A stretch of 64,000 bases of DNA. Origin: Moringa oleifera (Eukaryota > Streptophyta > Magnoliopsida > Brassicales > Moringaceae). The stretch covers positions 2,976,001-3,040,000 of the forward strand of contig JAJFZO010000407.1 in assembly GCA_021397835.1 (NCBI GenBank). The letters run 5' to 3'. This document shows, piece by piece, positions 49,668 to 62,452 of the stretch (positions are counted from its first letter, which is position 1; each line of letters begins with the position of its first letter). The translations under genes were made by a program, and so were the position numbers. The notes beneath the pieces are model-generated. The model was not told where the DNA came from. It made no database searches and was given only the letters and a program-made list of their open reading frames with translations.

Positions 49668-52004
49668 CTATTTCTGCAATGGAACATAACCATCATCCAG
49701 CATCTGCAACCACAGCTCTGATAAGATTGTGTATATTTTATCTCTTTCTGGATGCAGGATATCTTCCGCAAAGAAAACATGAATTTTCTCCTTAACTTCA
49801 ATCCAGCTCTGTCCTGGAACTTTCTTGACATCATTTTGTCTCATCAAGCTCCTCAATCTAGCAACATCACCCCAACTACCAGAAGAAGCATATGTGTTGC
49901 AGAGTAATACATATGCAGAAGAGTTCGAGGGATCAATTCTCAAAATGTTCTCTGCAGCCCTCTTGGCAATATCAATGTTCCCATGAGTTTTACAAGCAGA
50001 TAATAGAGTCTTCCACACCACTATATCATGATCAAATGCCACTTGTTCAACAAAAGCTTCAGCTTCTTCCAAGCGCCCAGCACGAGCCAGTAAGTCAACC
50101 ACACAAGAATAGTGCTCTCTTGTAGGAGCAATCCCATACTCAGTTTCCATGGTTTGGTACAACTGCCATCCTTCCTCAACCAGTCCAACGTGACTGCAAG
50201 CAGTAAGAACACCCAGAAAAGTTACTTGGTTTGGCTTAACACCAAAACTTCTCATTTCCCTAAATAGTTTGAGAGCTTCATCACCATACCCAAATTGAGC
50301 ATATCCCATAATTACACTACTCCATGAAATGACATCACGATTTTCCATTGAATCAAAGAGCTTTTTAGCATATCCAAGGGATCCATTCTTTGCATACATG
50401 TCAATTAATCCATTCATGACAGAAACATCAAGCACAAGGCCAGATTTTACAGTATAGCAGTGGACTTGATACCCCATTTCTAGGGATAATATTTCCGCAC
50501 AAGCCCCTAAAATACTACCTGAAGTGATGTGATCTGGCTTACTTTGAGAAACAAGCATTAGCTTAAATAATCTGACAACCTCTGCAGCCTGGCTGTGTTG
50601 CAAACAAGCTGTGAGAATTGCATTCCATGACACTGAATCTGCATCATTCCTCAGCCCTTCAAATACCATAAGTGCATAACAAAGGTCTGAACACTTTGCA
50701 TACATGGTAAGTAGAGAGTTGCACACAGGAACATTTGACCCAAAACCAGTCTTCATAATGTAGGTGTGAACCTGCATACCCTGAGGCAGCATCAAAGGGC
50801 TTGTGCAAGCAGAAAGTAAGGAGCGCAAGGTGATATCATCTGGCAACAACCCCAGATGCCTCAATTGAGAGAAAATTGAGATAGCTTCATTGATATCACC
50901 ACTATTGGCAAGCCCAGTGATAATTGCATTCCATGACACTATATCAGGTTTTTCAATCTGATAAAATGCCATTCTTGCATGATCTAAAAAACCACAGCTT
51001 GCATACATGTCACAGAGCGAGCATCCAGCAAAAATATCTCTTCCTAACCCAAATTTTATGCAGATCGTATGTATCTGCCTTCCGTAGTCTGGTGCTAGGA
51101 GTCTGCTACAAGCACTAAAAGCACTGCCAAATATAAACTCATTTGGCTGGAACTCTCCTTGACGGAGGATTTCTCTAAAGTGGCTCAAAGCTTCAAACTC
51201 ATAACCAAGTTGTGAAAACCCCGCAATGATTGAACCCCATGAAATTAAATCCTTCGCTGCAATGCGAGAGAAGACATTCCATGCATCAGTGATTTGATTG
51301 AACTTTGTGTACATTGCTATAAGAGCATTTTGTGCAATAAGATGGGAACCAACTTCTGATTTAATGACATGAGCGTGCAGTTGCCTCCCCAACCCAGCAT
51401 TGCCTAGACCTGAGCAAGCTTTTATAATGCTCCCAAAAGTGAACTGATCTGGAACTAGACCTGACTGTAGCATTTCAGAGTACAATTCGACTGCCTCATC
51501 TTCTTGGCCATTCTGTGAATACCCAGCAATAACTGAAGTATAAGAGACCACATTACGCTGGGGCATGTCATCAAAAAACTTCCTAGCATCCTTCAAAGAA
51601 TGGCATTTACCATACATATTAAGAATATGATTTTGAAGAATAATGTCTGGCTGGCAGTTAGATTTCAAAAGATGTTCATGGATTTGCCTGCCTTGTTCTA
51701 AAGACCTCAAAGATGAACAGGCACAGATCAAATGCACATAAGTGCTTAGCTTTATCTGGAAGTTTGTATTCTTTTGCAGGAACTGAAATGCTTCTAGAGC
51801 TTCTCTGTAAAGGTTTTGTTTACAGAGGGAGCTTATGTAGTCATTGCTATACTGTTCAGTCCTTATGTCATGTAAAGTAGTTGATTTTATGTTTGATAAG
51901 CACATATTGAAGTTGAATCGTGGTAGGGGTCTGAAGTTTCCGATCATGTTCATGGGATTTTGAGCCAACAAAAAAGGAAAGATTTTCTTATGATTCAAAA
52001 CCAA
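49668..52004 (-). CDS. Pentatricopeptide repeat protein, PLS class with E/E+ end
   Basis: Intronless, 778 residues. About twenty tandem PPR motifs run from about residue 50 to 690, alternating P, L and S types: NVVSYTSVIAGYSQNGQ, DLISWGSIIAGFSQLGY, DIVSWNAIITGLANSGD and DVISWSSVIMGYAQFGY are S/P examples, each followed by an L motif with ACS...GRQ(I/L)H. The E and E+ regions (WKTLLSACKTHGNID, GQSWIEVKEKIHVFF) close the protein, with no DYW deaminase domain. Such proteins bind organellar RNA one base per repeat and recruit a separate DYW partner for C-to-U editing. It resembles Arabidopsis At3g53360 (mitochondrial). The N-terminal 35 residues lack acidic residues and contain basic and Phe residues, consistent with targeting. 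The transcript probably has a 5'-UTR intron upstream (52,005-53,100). Confidence 0.93.
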   Translation of the reverse strand: MVLNHKKIFPFLLAQNPMNMIGNFRPLPRFNFNMCLSNIKSTTLHDIRTEQYSNDYISSLCKQNLYREALEAFQFLQKNTNFQIKLSTYVHLICACSSLRSLEQGRQIHEHLLKSNCQPDIILQNHILNMYGKCHSLKDARKFFDDMPQRNVVSYTSVIAGYSQNGQEDEAVELYSEMLQSGLVPDQFTFGSIIKACSGLGNAGLGRQLHAHVIKSEVGSHLIAQNALIAMYTKFNQITDAWNVFSRIAAKDLISWGSIIAGFSQLGYEFEALSHFREILRQGEFQPNEFIFGSAFSACSRLLAPDYGRQIHTICIKFGLGRDIFAGCSLCDMYASCGFLDHARMAFYQIEKPDIVSWNAIITGLANSGDINEAISIFSQLRHLGLLPDDITLRSLLSACTSPLMLPQGMQVHTYIMKTGFGSNVPVCNSLLTMYAKCSDLCYALMVFEGLRNDADSVSWNAILTACLQHSQAAEVVRLFKLMLVSQSKPDHITSGSILGACAEILSLEMGYQVHCYTVKSGLVLDVSVMNGLIDMYAKNGSLGYAKKLFDSMENRDVISWSSVIMGYAQFGYGDEALKLFREMRSFGVKPNQVTFLGVLTACSHVGLVEEGWQLYQTMETEYGIAPTREHYSCVVDLLARAGRLEEAEAFVEQVAFDHDIVVWKTLLSACKTHGNIDIAKRAAENILRIDPSNSSAYVLLCNTYASSGSWGDVARLRSLMRQNDVKKVPGQSWIEVKEKIHVFFAEDILHPERDKIYTILSELWLQMLDDGYVPLQK

Positions 52005-54845
52005 AATATATCCAACTCAAGGTTCAGGAAAAAAGAGGTAAATATAATAGGGATAAAATTTTGGAAAGGCAAGCATAAAAAGCAATGTAAATTTCAAGAA
52101 GAAGAGGCAAAGTTTTCAAGTCTTTAGTCACTCATTTCTTCAATTCAGAGGAATGAACCAAAGTTCAACACGTGTGCTTGAGCCTTCTTAACGAGACATT
52201 ACAAACTTCCTAGCTGGATCTCACAACAGCAACTCATTCACTGGACCCTTCAAACTTCCAGCATCATGACCTATGAAAATCATAAATAAGTAAAAGAGAA
52301 ATTATCAAGACAATATGCACATATATCAGAGTGAAGAGATGAAGCCAGGATTGAAGACTTGAATAATAATAATGAAAAGAAACTATACCAACTTTATATA
52401 GAAATTGGAAAGTCCAATGGTGTAGGTCTATATCCTAACCAACCGTATTGAGCTCATTGATCCTTACATAGTATAATACCTAGCTAATATTCCAGATACT
52501 GAAAATTCTACTCGTTCCTAGATAGTTTGGTTCGATCAGACATTAAAAGCATTCTGCTGTGAAGTAACTATACCATATGCTGAAAAGAACAGGCAAACTA
52601 AATGTGAGAAAGAAGAGAAGTGGCAGAAGCACTGAGCCAAATTAAATTTGTCTCAACTGCCAAAAAAGATAATAAAAAGAATACCAAATTGGAGTAAACC
52701 TGACACTAAAGACAAAGTGCATCATTTTAAAGGAACAAGATGGTAGCTTCCCAGTCTGCTACTAAAGCATCCAAATTCCTACAAACAGACATCATTTGCT
52801 AACATTTTGAGAACAAAATTTATATTGAGACATCTAGTTAGCAGCTTAATGAAGCAAATCTTCAAACAACAAGAGTGCATACGCCATGAAGACGCAAAGA
52901 AAGCTCTAATCATGCAGTAAGACAGCAATTAAACGCAGAGAACGTATCCATCGTGTAACATTGACATTATAAATGAAAACAGAATAAAAAGTCAGCGCAA
53001 TCAGCTGGAGCAAATGATACAAACTATCAATGTCAAGAAAACTTAGTTATAGGAAGATACCTCTTTTCCGAAGATTTCATTCAACAAGGAATCCTGTTAC
53101 CACTCTGAAATTTAAATAAGATGTAGAACAGAAAGAAAATAAAATTTTAACGTGAAAAGGAAAAAGAATTCCAGACTTCATTTTGCTTTGGCATGCAGTC
53201 ACAGAGCTAGAGCACCATAAATCGGTTGAAGGGGATGTTAAATCGTTTTTAGGGGCAAAACTGGCAGTTTACCCACAGTCTGATTCAACGGATGTTGGAT
53301 CAGGTAATACGACGTCGCAAGCAATTTCAACGCTCGCTGATGGACCGAATCGTCTTCTTGATAAATTAAATTAATGGGCTAGTCCGTCCAAGTTGAAATC
53401 CTGGAATGGATTCGTTTATGTGGATCCATTTGTATGTTTTTATGGGCCTATTTAGCTGATTGCTCTGGTGCAATTTTTTAAGAAAATAAAAAATAAAAAT
53501 TCATGCACAATTGCTTCCTTCTTGATTTTTTTTTTATCTTCGGATACATTTAGTTTTGTGTTAAAATTTTAATAAAATCATGGCACGTAATCGTTTAATA
53601 AATCAGTTATTTAAATTTTTTATTTTTTATTTTATTTTTTACTTTAATATTATAATTTATTAAAATATTTTTTATAACTTTTTATTTAAAAAATAATATA
53701 AAACTCAGTAGAGGATTCGATCTGCTATCAATTAAGAGTTTCCATTAATTTGAGATTTGTGCTGAAATTTTTAGTAAAAATATGATACATAATTTTTCTA
53801 CTATATTTTAAAATTAATCAAAATTTTGAAATGCATATGCCTGATGAAAATGATGATTATTAAGATAAATGTGTTACGTTATTCAATATGACTATAATGC
53901 CACAAATAATTCTTTCAAACAATAAAAAAAAAAAAGAATAACATATTGTCAACCCAAAAAGAGAGAGAGAAACTCTGAATCTGCACTCAAATGGAAAAAT
54001 TCCTTAAGGAAAAAAAATAAGTTTTGAATTTATATTTAAATAAAAAAACTCTGTTTGAGGATAAATAACTTTGAATTTGTATTTAAATACATGAAAAGAA
54101 AATCCATTGGAAAACAAAGAATGGGACAGAGTTTGCACTTATATATATATAAAAGCAAAAAAAAAAAAAATTGTGAGAATGCATGTTTCAATATCTAAAA
54201 AAAAGGGTATACCAACTGCCTTTTGCATTTTGATTTAAGGGTCTAAAATTCAAATTCAAGTCAAGAAAAAAAAAACTAATGATAAACTAATAAAATTAAA
54301 AATACAAATAATACGGAATTACAATTTATAGTAGGACAACAAATGCTGTCAAACAATGGGTAATAGGAAAACAACAAATTGAGAATGACGGTTGAATAAT
54401 CCATTAATAAAAAAGAAGTTTAAAAAAGGATGTCGTCAGGTGGAAAAAAGGTCATCAAGTGTTCTAGAACTCTGATGACTAAATTACTGGGCATGTTAGC
54501 AATGTGATGGTGAATAATTAGAGAACATAACTTGCATGCTCCTTAAATTTTCAAAATAAGTGAAGAATAAGTTTGTTCCAGTTTTGACCATTGTGAACCA
54601 AGTTGGGGTGGTTTAGTTTTGTAAATCATGTCATGAATTGTTCCTAGATATGAAATGTTTTTTTTTTTTTTAATTTATTACGTTACTATTAGAAAATAAA
54701 TAAATAATTTAATTATATATTCTATTTAATTTTTTATCTATTAACTTTATTTTTTTTCAAAATATCAACACAGAAATTAATTGAAGAAATTACTATTTTA
54801 AATAAAACAACCCAACATAAATAGTACTGTAATATAGTTTAGTTC

Positions 54846-54904
<59 letters not shown>

Positions 54905-55357
54905 AACATTTGAAGCCATTGCTAACCATTCTTCATCATCTTCTCTTTGAAACTTTCTTGCAACTCCAAGTGAGAGAATTAATACAAAATTCCAAACATT
55001 TTACTCTTAACATTAAAAAAAAAAAAACATATAGGGATTTTCAAAGGATTTAGTTGATGGGGTTCCATCTCCAACAACCATTTGGTGCAGACAGCAACTC
55101 GAAGCCCTCATCCATGTTTCTTTCACTTGAAGGGACAACTAAGTGAAGCAATGCCTCACCAATTTCATTAACAAAAAACAACACCACACATGGAGTTTGC
55201 CAGTTCCAATCATCCATCACTCATCACCTCCTATCTTCAGATTTAAAATCTCTGTACCCATTTTACCTTATATAATATGATCTTCCATGTAGACCCTCTC
55301 TCTCAAAATCTGATATATATTCTTGTAGTGGCAGCAGTGTTTTAGGGTTTCGCGGAG
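52005..55357. other. Divergent region between the PPR gene and IRX9
   Basis: From 52,005 to about 53,150 the minus strand looks like 5' UTR and intron of the PPR gene. A GC-richer block at 53,180-53,370 is its likely promoter. From 53,450 to 54,840 lies an A/T desert. 54,848-54,901 holds a TA/GA microsatellite, followed by the IRX9 promoter and leader (TATATAAT-like sequence near 55,270). The 63-codon plus-strand ORF at 53,183 has no recognisable feature. Confidence 0.5.
54848..54901. repeat. Compound (TA)n(GA)n microsatellite
   Basis: About 13 TA units run directly into about 13 GA units, roughly 450 bases upstream of the IRX9 start codon. Likely to be length-variable between individuals. 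Confidence 0.9.
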
Positions 55358-58284
55358 ATGGGTTCTTTGGAGAGATCTAAGAAGAAAGTTCAGTTATGGA
55401 AGAAGGCCATTGTCCATTTCTCTTTGTGCTTCGTGATGGGATTCTTCACAGGCTTAGCTCCAACTGGTAAATCTTCGCTTTTCTCTATGCATGTCATTTC
55501 ATCGAACACATCACAGGCTTCATCGCAACCTCCTGAAACACTCCACCAACTGACAACAACAACAACACGTGCCGGTGAGGTTGATCACAGAAGCTTGATA
55601 GCTGATCGAGCTCCGGTGCCGGCTCCGACGAGGTCTAAAGAGCTTGAACGCTCAAGATTGTTGGAGAAAGAAGAAGAACAAGAACCAGAGCTGATCACAC
55701 CCAGAAGACTGGTAATCATCGTCACTCCGACGAGCACCAAAGACAGGCATCAAGGAGTGTTCTTGAGGAGGTTGGCTAATTCAATTAGGCTGGTACCTCC
55801 GCCATTGCTGTGGGTCGTCGTTGAAGGGCAGTCGGATTCCGATGAAGTATCAGAGATACTCAGGAAAACAGGCGTTATGTACAGACACCTGGTTTTCAAG
55901 GAAAACTTTACAGACGCAGAAGCTGAGTTGAATCATCAAAGAAATGTCGCGTTGAGGCATATCGAGCAGCATAAGCTCAGCGGGATCGTCCATTTTGCAG
56001 GGCTCTCCAATGTCTATGACCTTGACTTCTTCGATGAGCTCAGAGACATTGAGTATGCAATCCTTTCCTTTATCTTTCACGCTGAGATTTCTTATGTTAA
56101 GGGCTCAAGGATGGCATATTTAGTTATCGGCTAACTTTTTTCTTTTCTTTTTTTCCCCATTAGGTGGTATTCGATTTTTAATACAATAAATATTTATATT
56201 TTTAAATATTAAAAATTTATATTTAAAAAAATTGAGTAAATAAAATAGGCCTCAAAAATCATGTAAATGCTCATGTACTTTTCTCTCTCAAAATCAACTT
56301 GATGTTTACAAAATTTTTAAATAAATTTTTAATTTGAACCAAATAAAATTTTATTAAAATTTAAAAAATTTAAAAAAAATTTACAACAAATTTTGATTTA
56401 AAAATTATGCATAAAGAGATAATTTGAGTTATTAATATAATAAAAATAATATTTTTATTATTAAAAATATTTTTAAAAATATATTTTTAAATTTTAAATA
56501 AAAATTAATAAATTAAAAAAATATTTAAATTTAAAAATCGAATGTAAAATTTATTTAAATGATCTTTTAAGCATCTTAACAATAAATATTCCTTTAATTT
56601 TTTGTGTCGATCAAATTTTAATTTGTACTCTATTTAAAATTTTTTGACATCCTTAATAAATTATTAATATTTAATTTGATCTGATAATTTGATCTTTGAT
56701 TAATTAGTACTGAATATTTGATTTGCAAAAAGAATAGTCAGTTTCTAATTTAAAAAAAAAAAAAAAACACTTTGCAGGGTATTTGGGACATGGCCGATGG
56801 CGTTGCTATCAGCAAATAAGCAGAAAGTAATTATCGAAGGACCTGTATGTGACTCCTCACAAGTTATCGGATGGCATTTGAAGAAAATGAATAATGAGAC
56901 AGATGAAAGACCTCCCATTCATATTTCAAGTTTTGCGTTCAATAGCTCTATCCTTTGGGACCCTGAGAGATGGGGTCGTCCTTCTTCTGTCCAAGATACC
57001 AAGCAGGTATGTGAATTTCTTTTTTTTCTAAAATAGAATATTAATTAAATAAAATCAACTTGTAGATTAATTTATTTTTATCAATTCGATTAAATTCTTT
57101 TAATGAATTTTATATCATTACTAGTTTATAAATTGTAATAAATAAAATTTAATATTATTTTAAAATTTTAATATTGTTTTCTTTACTTTTTTTTAGTTGA
57201 CCTTGGGCATTTGTTTCTCAATTTTATTTTTTAATTAATTTGATCAACTGCCTTAAATTTTTTTAAAAAATAAAATGTAATTATTTGTTGCTATATGTTT
57301 TAATAAATTAAAGTTTAATATTTTATTTTGAAATTTTAATAAACCTTATTTTACTTTTTTAGTTCAATTCACATTTTTCCCTTAATTTTTATATTTAATT
57401 TTATCAAAAATTGAAACAGTCAACCCATCTGAAAGTCAGATAATTAACATATAAAGGTCATACCTTTCTGTTTATGCTTAGTCAAACCAAATTGACTTGT
57501 TGACCGGTCAAAACGCCGACAAAACTGAGTCTAATTGGACTTGGATCATGAAATTGGATCAGACGAGCCTAGTCGGACCCGTTAAAGACCCGAAAATTTT
57601 TCCAGCGTCATCATGATGCAACCATACAGAAGAAACAAAACACTTTATTTTCGTTTCCTTTTCCTTCCATCCAAACAGACATACCGAATCGTATAATACT
57701 AATCTTATCCCTAGTCATTTAGTGGGTCCCATTATACCGACTGTTAGCTAGACCTTGCTTGGAAGTAATAAGAGGTTTAGTAAAGTTTGGCCAACCTCCA
57801 TCGACTTTACTTAGTGTTAGGTAAAAAGAGGGCTGCATACAGCATAGTGTTGCTTCTTTTGCTTAAATCACAAATTAAAGCTTGAGTTAATACGCATAAA
57901 CACTAATTTTTTATTTTTTAAAAAATAAGAATCCATTTACTCAATAAAAAAACCTTTTTCTCATGACAATAATTAAAATTATATTTATTTTGTAAAACAA
58001 AAAATGATTAAATTTATATTATGTTTTGAAAAGTCAATTATCAATATGAAATCAATCCATTTATTTAAAATTTTCAAAATATATAAACATTATAAAACAT
58101 TTCATAAACTTTTTATATTAATCTCTTATGATAAATTTATTGTTTTTTTTCTTTACAGAACTCAATCAAATACGTCAAAGAAGTTGTTCTCGATGATGAA
58201 ACAAAGTTGAAAGGAATTCCACGGCAAGATTGCTCGAAAATCATGCTTTGGCGTCTCAATTTTCCTGCCTTAACCACCAACTAG
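55358..58284 (+). CDS. IRX9: IRX9-type GT43 glycosyltransferase, xylan backbone synthesis
   Basis: Exons 55358-56052, 56778-57006 and 58159-58284 join in frame to 349 residues. It is a type II Golgi membrane protein: the cytosolic head MGSLERSKKKVQLWKK, one transmembrane helix (about 19-36), a variable stem, then the GT43 domain (LVIIVTPTSTKDRHQGVFLRRLANSIR; LLWVVVEGQ; VYDLDFFDELRDIE; FGTWPMALLSANKQKVIIEGP; MLWRLNFP). At the position of the metal-binding DxD motif it reads FAGLSNVYDL. This loss is typical of IRX9, which works as a non-catalytic partner of IRX14 and IRX10 in the xylan synthase complex of secondary walls. The head is nearly invariant among IRX9 proteins, so the identification is firm. 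Confidence 0.95.
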
Positions 58285-58587
58285 TTAATTATTTCAGTTA
58301 AATGTTCAAATCTTATAATACGAAATCCATAACAGAGAAAATCAAAGATGGTAGATCTGAGAGAAAAAAAAAGTTTTTTTTTTCCATCACTTGTTATTTT
58401 TGTAAATTTACAGATGTATACATTCTTTTTGATTTTGTCATAGCTAATGGGGAGCATCTCTTGCTTGTCACGCAAAATTAAACCATTAAACATTACAGTT
58501 GAGTCATATTTCCATTTTTCCTTTTTCAATTTCCTTTTATTTTTTTGGGAATTATTTGATTAAATGGACATGAAAGCTAACAGGACT

Positions 58588-58618
<31 letters not shown>

Positions 58619-61600
58619 TTTTTCGCGTAAGCTCAAATTTCATATAATTTGGCAGTTAGATGAAAGATGATTATTACCTACCACATGTACAAATAGACAA
58701 ACCAATTAATCATTATCAAAAAGGCTTATTGAATATGGTAAATTTATTATTGTGGTCCGTTTTAATTTTCAATTTATTAATATGATAAATTATAAAGTAA
58801 TATTTATGATTATTTTCAAAAACAGCATAAATCAAATCTATATAAAAATCTGATAACATTTACTTTTCAATTCTTAAATTTCATTTCAAAGACTCAGAGA
58901 AGAATTTGCTCAAACTAAATCGAGCTTTACTAAAAAAAACAAAAACTTCTATACTGTTCGATTCGGGTTCATGACAGTCTCCCCTTGGTTCTGTGTTAGC
59001 CATAGGCCGGCACACTTAGACTGAAGAAATGGTCAGCCCATGGTTAATCTTAAATTTTGTTGACTAAATAATACAATTTATTATATTTGAAGTAAATATA
59101 TCATAAAATTTTAATATTTAATTTGTATTATTAATTAAATTTGTATATTAAAAATAGTATATCAAATTTCAAATTATTAATTTAATTTAAAATAATATTA
59201 TTTAAAATTTATAAGTATTTGAATTAAAAATTTTATACAAGGAATACTTCAAAATTTTCATATTTAAATTATTTTTACAAAAAGTTTTAAAATTTTTAAA
59301 TATTAAAAATATATTTTTAAAAAAATTCATACTATCCAGAATCTTAAAAATTTGCAAAAAAATTTATATTAAAAATATTTAAATTCTAAAATAAATATAA
59401 AATAAAGTAAATAATTCATTTAAATTATTTTTGAAAATATTTTAATCATAAAAATATTTTTATTTTATTAATTATTTAAAATTAAATTTAAATATGTTAA
59501 GTTAATAAATTAAAATTTGAATTATTTTTAATATAAAATTTGGTTAATAATATAAAATTTTATTTTTATATTTATTAATAAAAATAAAATTGATTTTCTT
59601 ATATGAGTTCAAGGGAGAATTATCTAAAAATCCCAGTAATAATTAATAAAGATGGCCGCCCTGCTGGCTGCTACTGGCACCTACTTTCCCCACTGATTGG
59701 CGGGAACGACGTGCCAGTTTGACCTGCTAGCCCTCGTCGTGAGATGCTGTCCGGTTGTTAACAAACTCCGCGCTAATCTCTTCAAAATTTAAACTAGAAC
59801 ATGTACCGACTGCGGGCCCAATAATCATCACGATTAGTTAGCTAGACAATCACATTAAATTATATAATTAACTTTATTTATTGGTGAATAATATCAGCTT
59901 TTGTCTTATTTTTCATTGTAATTATTTTGGTTCTATTTTGTAAAACATATTTATATTTTAAAATTTTAAAATATTTAAATTAGTAAATATAAAAAATATT
60001 CAAATTATTATAATAAAAATTTTAAAATTAAATATTTTAAAATATTTTTTTAAAATTATATTATTAAAAATTTATAAAAATAGTTTATTAATAAAAAATT
60101 ATTCAAATTTAAGATATAAAAATATATAATTTATTTGAATTATTTTAAATAATAAAAATATTCGTAATTTTATTAAATTAAAAATTAAATACATAACTGA
60201 TCTTATCTATTTTAAGATATAATTAATACCACAAAGTCTCCCCAAATTTAAGGGCTAAGTCAAATCACCGGTGATCACCCATATGCAGAAATTACGAATT
60301 TGCAGCCAAGAAAACAATCAAGAAAAAGACCAATGGGGTAAATAAATTATAAGTTGGGTCATTAATGCCACTGTACACTGTCGGCCAAAGTTAACCTCGC
60401 GCGTACACATGTCATGCTCTACTTTTTAAGGTGACGGAAATCAAGCCCATGAGACAAAAAGTTGTGCAGAGAAAGAGAGAAATGGACGGACACTAAGTTG
60501 TCAATTTCGCACGCCACTTATTCTTTAGCCTATAAAATTGACCTGACAGTGGGCCCCGTCCCCGTGAGTTAATTATTTTCAATAAACGGAAAATTCAATT
60601 ATTTTTAAAATAATAATAAGTCAAAAAAATATTTATTTATCCTGTTATAGATTTTAACCAAACTCTAGAGTAATTTACAATGTTTTTATAAATAAATAAA
60701 AATACCTAACACACTTGAAAAGAAATAAATAGTTTTGAAAGAATTATGTACATCATTGCATAACGTTAATTAATACAGTAATCTTTGGTAATTTTTTGTT
60801 GATATATTTCAAATAATAAAAAATAAAAATATAATTTAAATCATATTTTATAAAATCAAATTAATTTTACACATAAATATTTAATTTGAATTTCAAAGTT
60901 AAAATTATTGATTGAATCAATTGTATTGTACTACTTTAATTTACTTTAATTTAAATTTTATTAAAATTTTAAATATTAAAATATTTAAAATTAAAAAGCA
61001 ATAAAACATTTAAAACTATAATTATAAAAAATTTAAAATTTATTGAATAATAAATATATATTTTCAAATGTTATATTATAAAAATTTTAAAAATTTTGTA
61101 ATAAATGTTTGATGGATTGAAAATTATGTAAATTTTTACGGATAAATTTAAAATAAAGTGTTTAATATGTTTAAAATATTTTAATAATAAAAATATGATT
61201 AATTTTTTATAATTATTTAAATTAAATTTGAATGAAATCAAATTGAAAAGTTGAGGTGAAGTTGAACTAATAAAGCATTTTTATATTTATTTTAATTTTA
61301 TAATTTAAAAGGATATTTACAATTTTGCAATAATATATAATTTAGGGTTTTCTGACAGAGTTAAAATATCCAAGCCATAGTAAGTTCAGCTAAGATGGCG
61401 ATGCCAGGTGGAGACAGAAAGGCCATCGACTTGTGACTTAACAGCGGTGGTTGCTGAAACAATGGAGGATTTCTGATATTTTTTTTTGTAATGGACCTGT
61501 AATACTGGAGACCTGTGGCAGGCTGTTAAGTGAAGTGGGGTCACACGTACAAGCAAAACCAGCTGGGCATCTTTCTCATGTCATATTCTCTCTCAATAAT

Positions 61601-61640
61601 TGAAGCCTTTCTTTGGCTTGGCAAGATCTGAATCTTTCTC
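58285..61640. other. Intergenic region, AT-rich with two GC-richer pockets
   Basis: IRX9 3' flank, a TA microsatellite (about 58591-58617), then A/T desert. Two pockets of ordinary composition stand out, about 59,650-59,830 and 60,240-60,570, neither with an ORF. They may be promoter elements of the downstream IQD gene or decayed sequence. Confidence 0.5.
58591..58617. repeat. TA microsatellite
   Basis: About thirteen TA units, 300 bases downstream of the IRX9 stop codon. No other structure was noted around it. Confidence 0.85.
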
Positions 61641-61649
61641 CTTCTTTAC

Positions 61650-62452
61650 ATCGACAAGCAAAAGAAGACAGTGTGCGACTCTTTCATTCTTTTTCTTTTT
61701 TGATTTTCATTTTCCTGTTATACATTAGGGAAGAGAGGAAGAGATATAGCCGCATCTCTTGAAGTGAAATAAGCGGCTCTTTGAGATCTGGTCACTTATC
61801 TCACCGGTACTTTTCTTCTCTCTCTCTCTCTCTCTCTCTGTCTTCCTATCTTATGGAACCCAATCAGATGATTGGCTTTATTCTTTTGCTTGATATGTGT
61901 ATTTTGTTTCCTTTTTCTTTCTAATTTTCTAAATTCCTGTAGCTGATGATTGTAAGATAATTTTGGGGAAAATTTAGCTCGTTATACTCTGTTTAGTGAG
62001 TGAAAATCTGGGGAAAGAATCAAAACTGAGAATGTATGTCTGTGTTTCATTGTGAGGACTGAAAATGGGAATTGTTTAGTTACCTGTGCATAAAATGGAC
62101 ACAATTAAACGAAGCTGAGTCATTTTTTGGCTGGCATGCCTTATATTTTCTCAGAAAGAGAAGTCTTCGATGCTTTGAAAAGTTTCTGAGATCAACATTC
62201 TGCATTTGTTTATCTGGCTGTGTCTATGGTATATTTTTTCATTACCATTTGTGATTTATGTGCTTGGTTGCTTATTAGTCTGGAATTTTCTTTTTACTCT
62301 TTGGATAATCTTTCAATTTATGCAATCAAAGATGGCATTCACTAATCTCGCAAATCCTTCTTGAAAAGGTAATTTGTTGCATGTAATTGAAGTTTTGATA
62401 TTATTCTTTTGATTTTCTTCCAAACAGGATCAAATTGAGGAATGATAAGGAG
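61650..62452 (+). promoter_or_regulatory. IQD 5' UTR with intron and CT microsatellite
   Basis: A likely 5' non-coding exon ends at 61806 before a GT donor (CACCG|GTAC). The matching acceptor AAACAG ends at 62427, leaving 25 bases of leader before the ATG at 62453. A CT repeat (about 61814-61838) lies just inside the intron. IQD genes often have such a leader intron. The first exon's start near 61,650 is a guess. Confidence 0.5.

Noticed and set aside
53183..53374. 63-codon plus-strand ORF between PPR and IRX9
   Set aside because: No family resemblance; the block is better explained as promoter or 5' leader of the minus-strand PPR gene.
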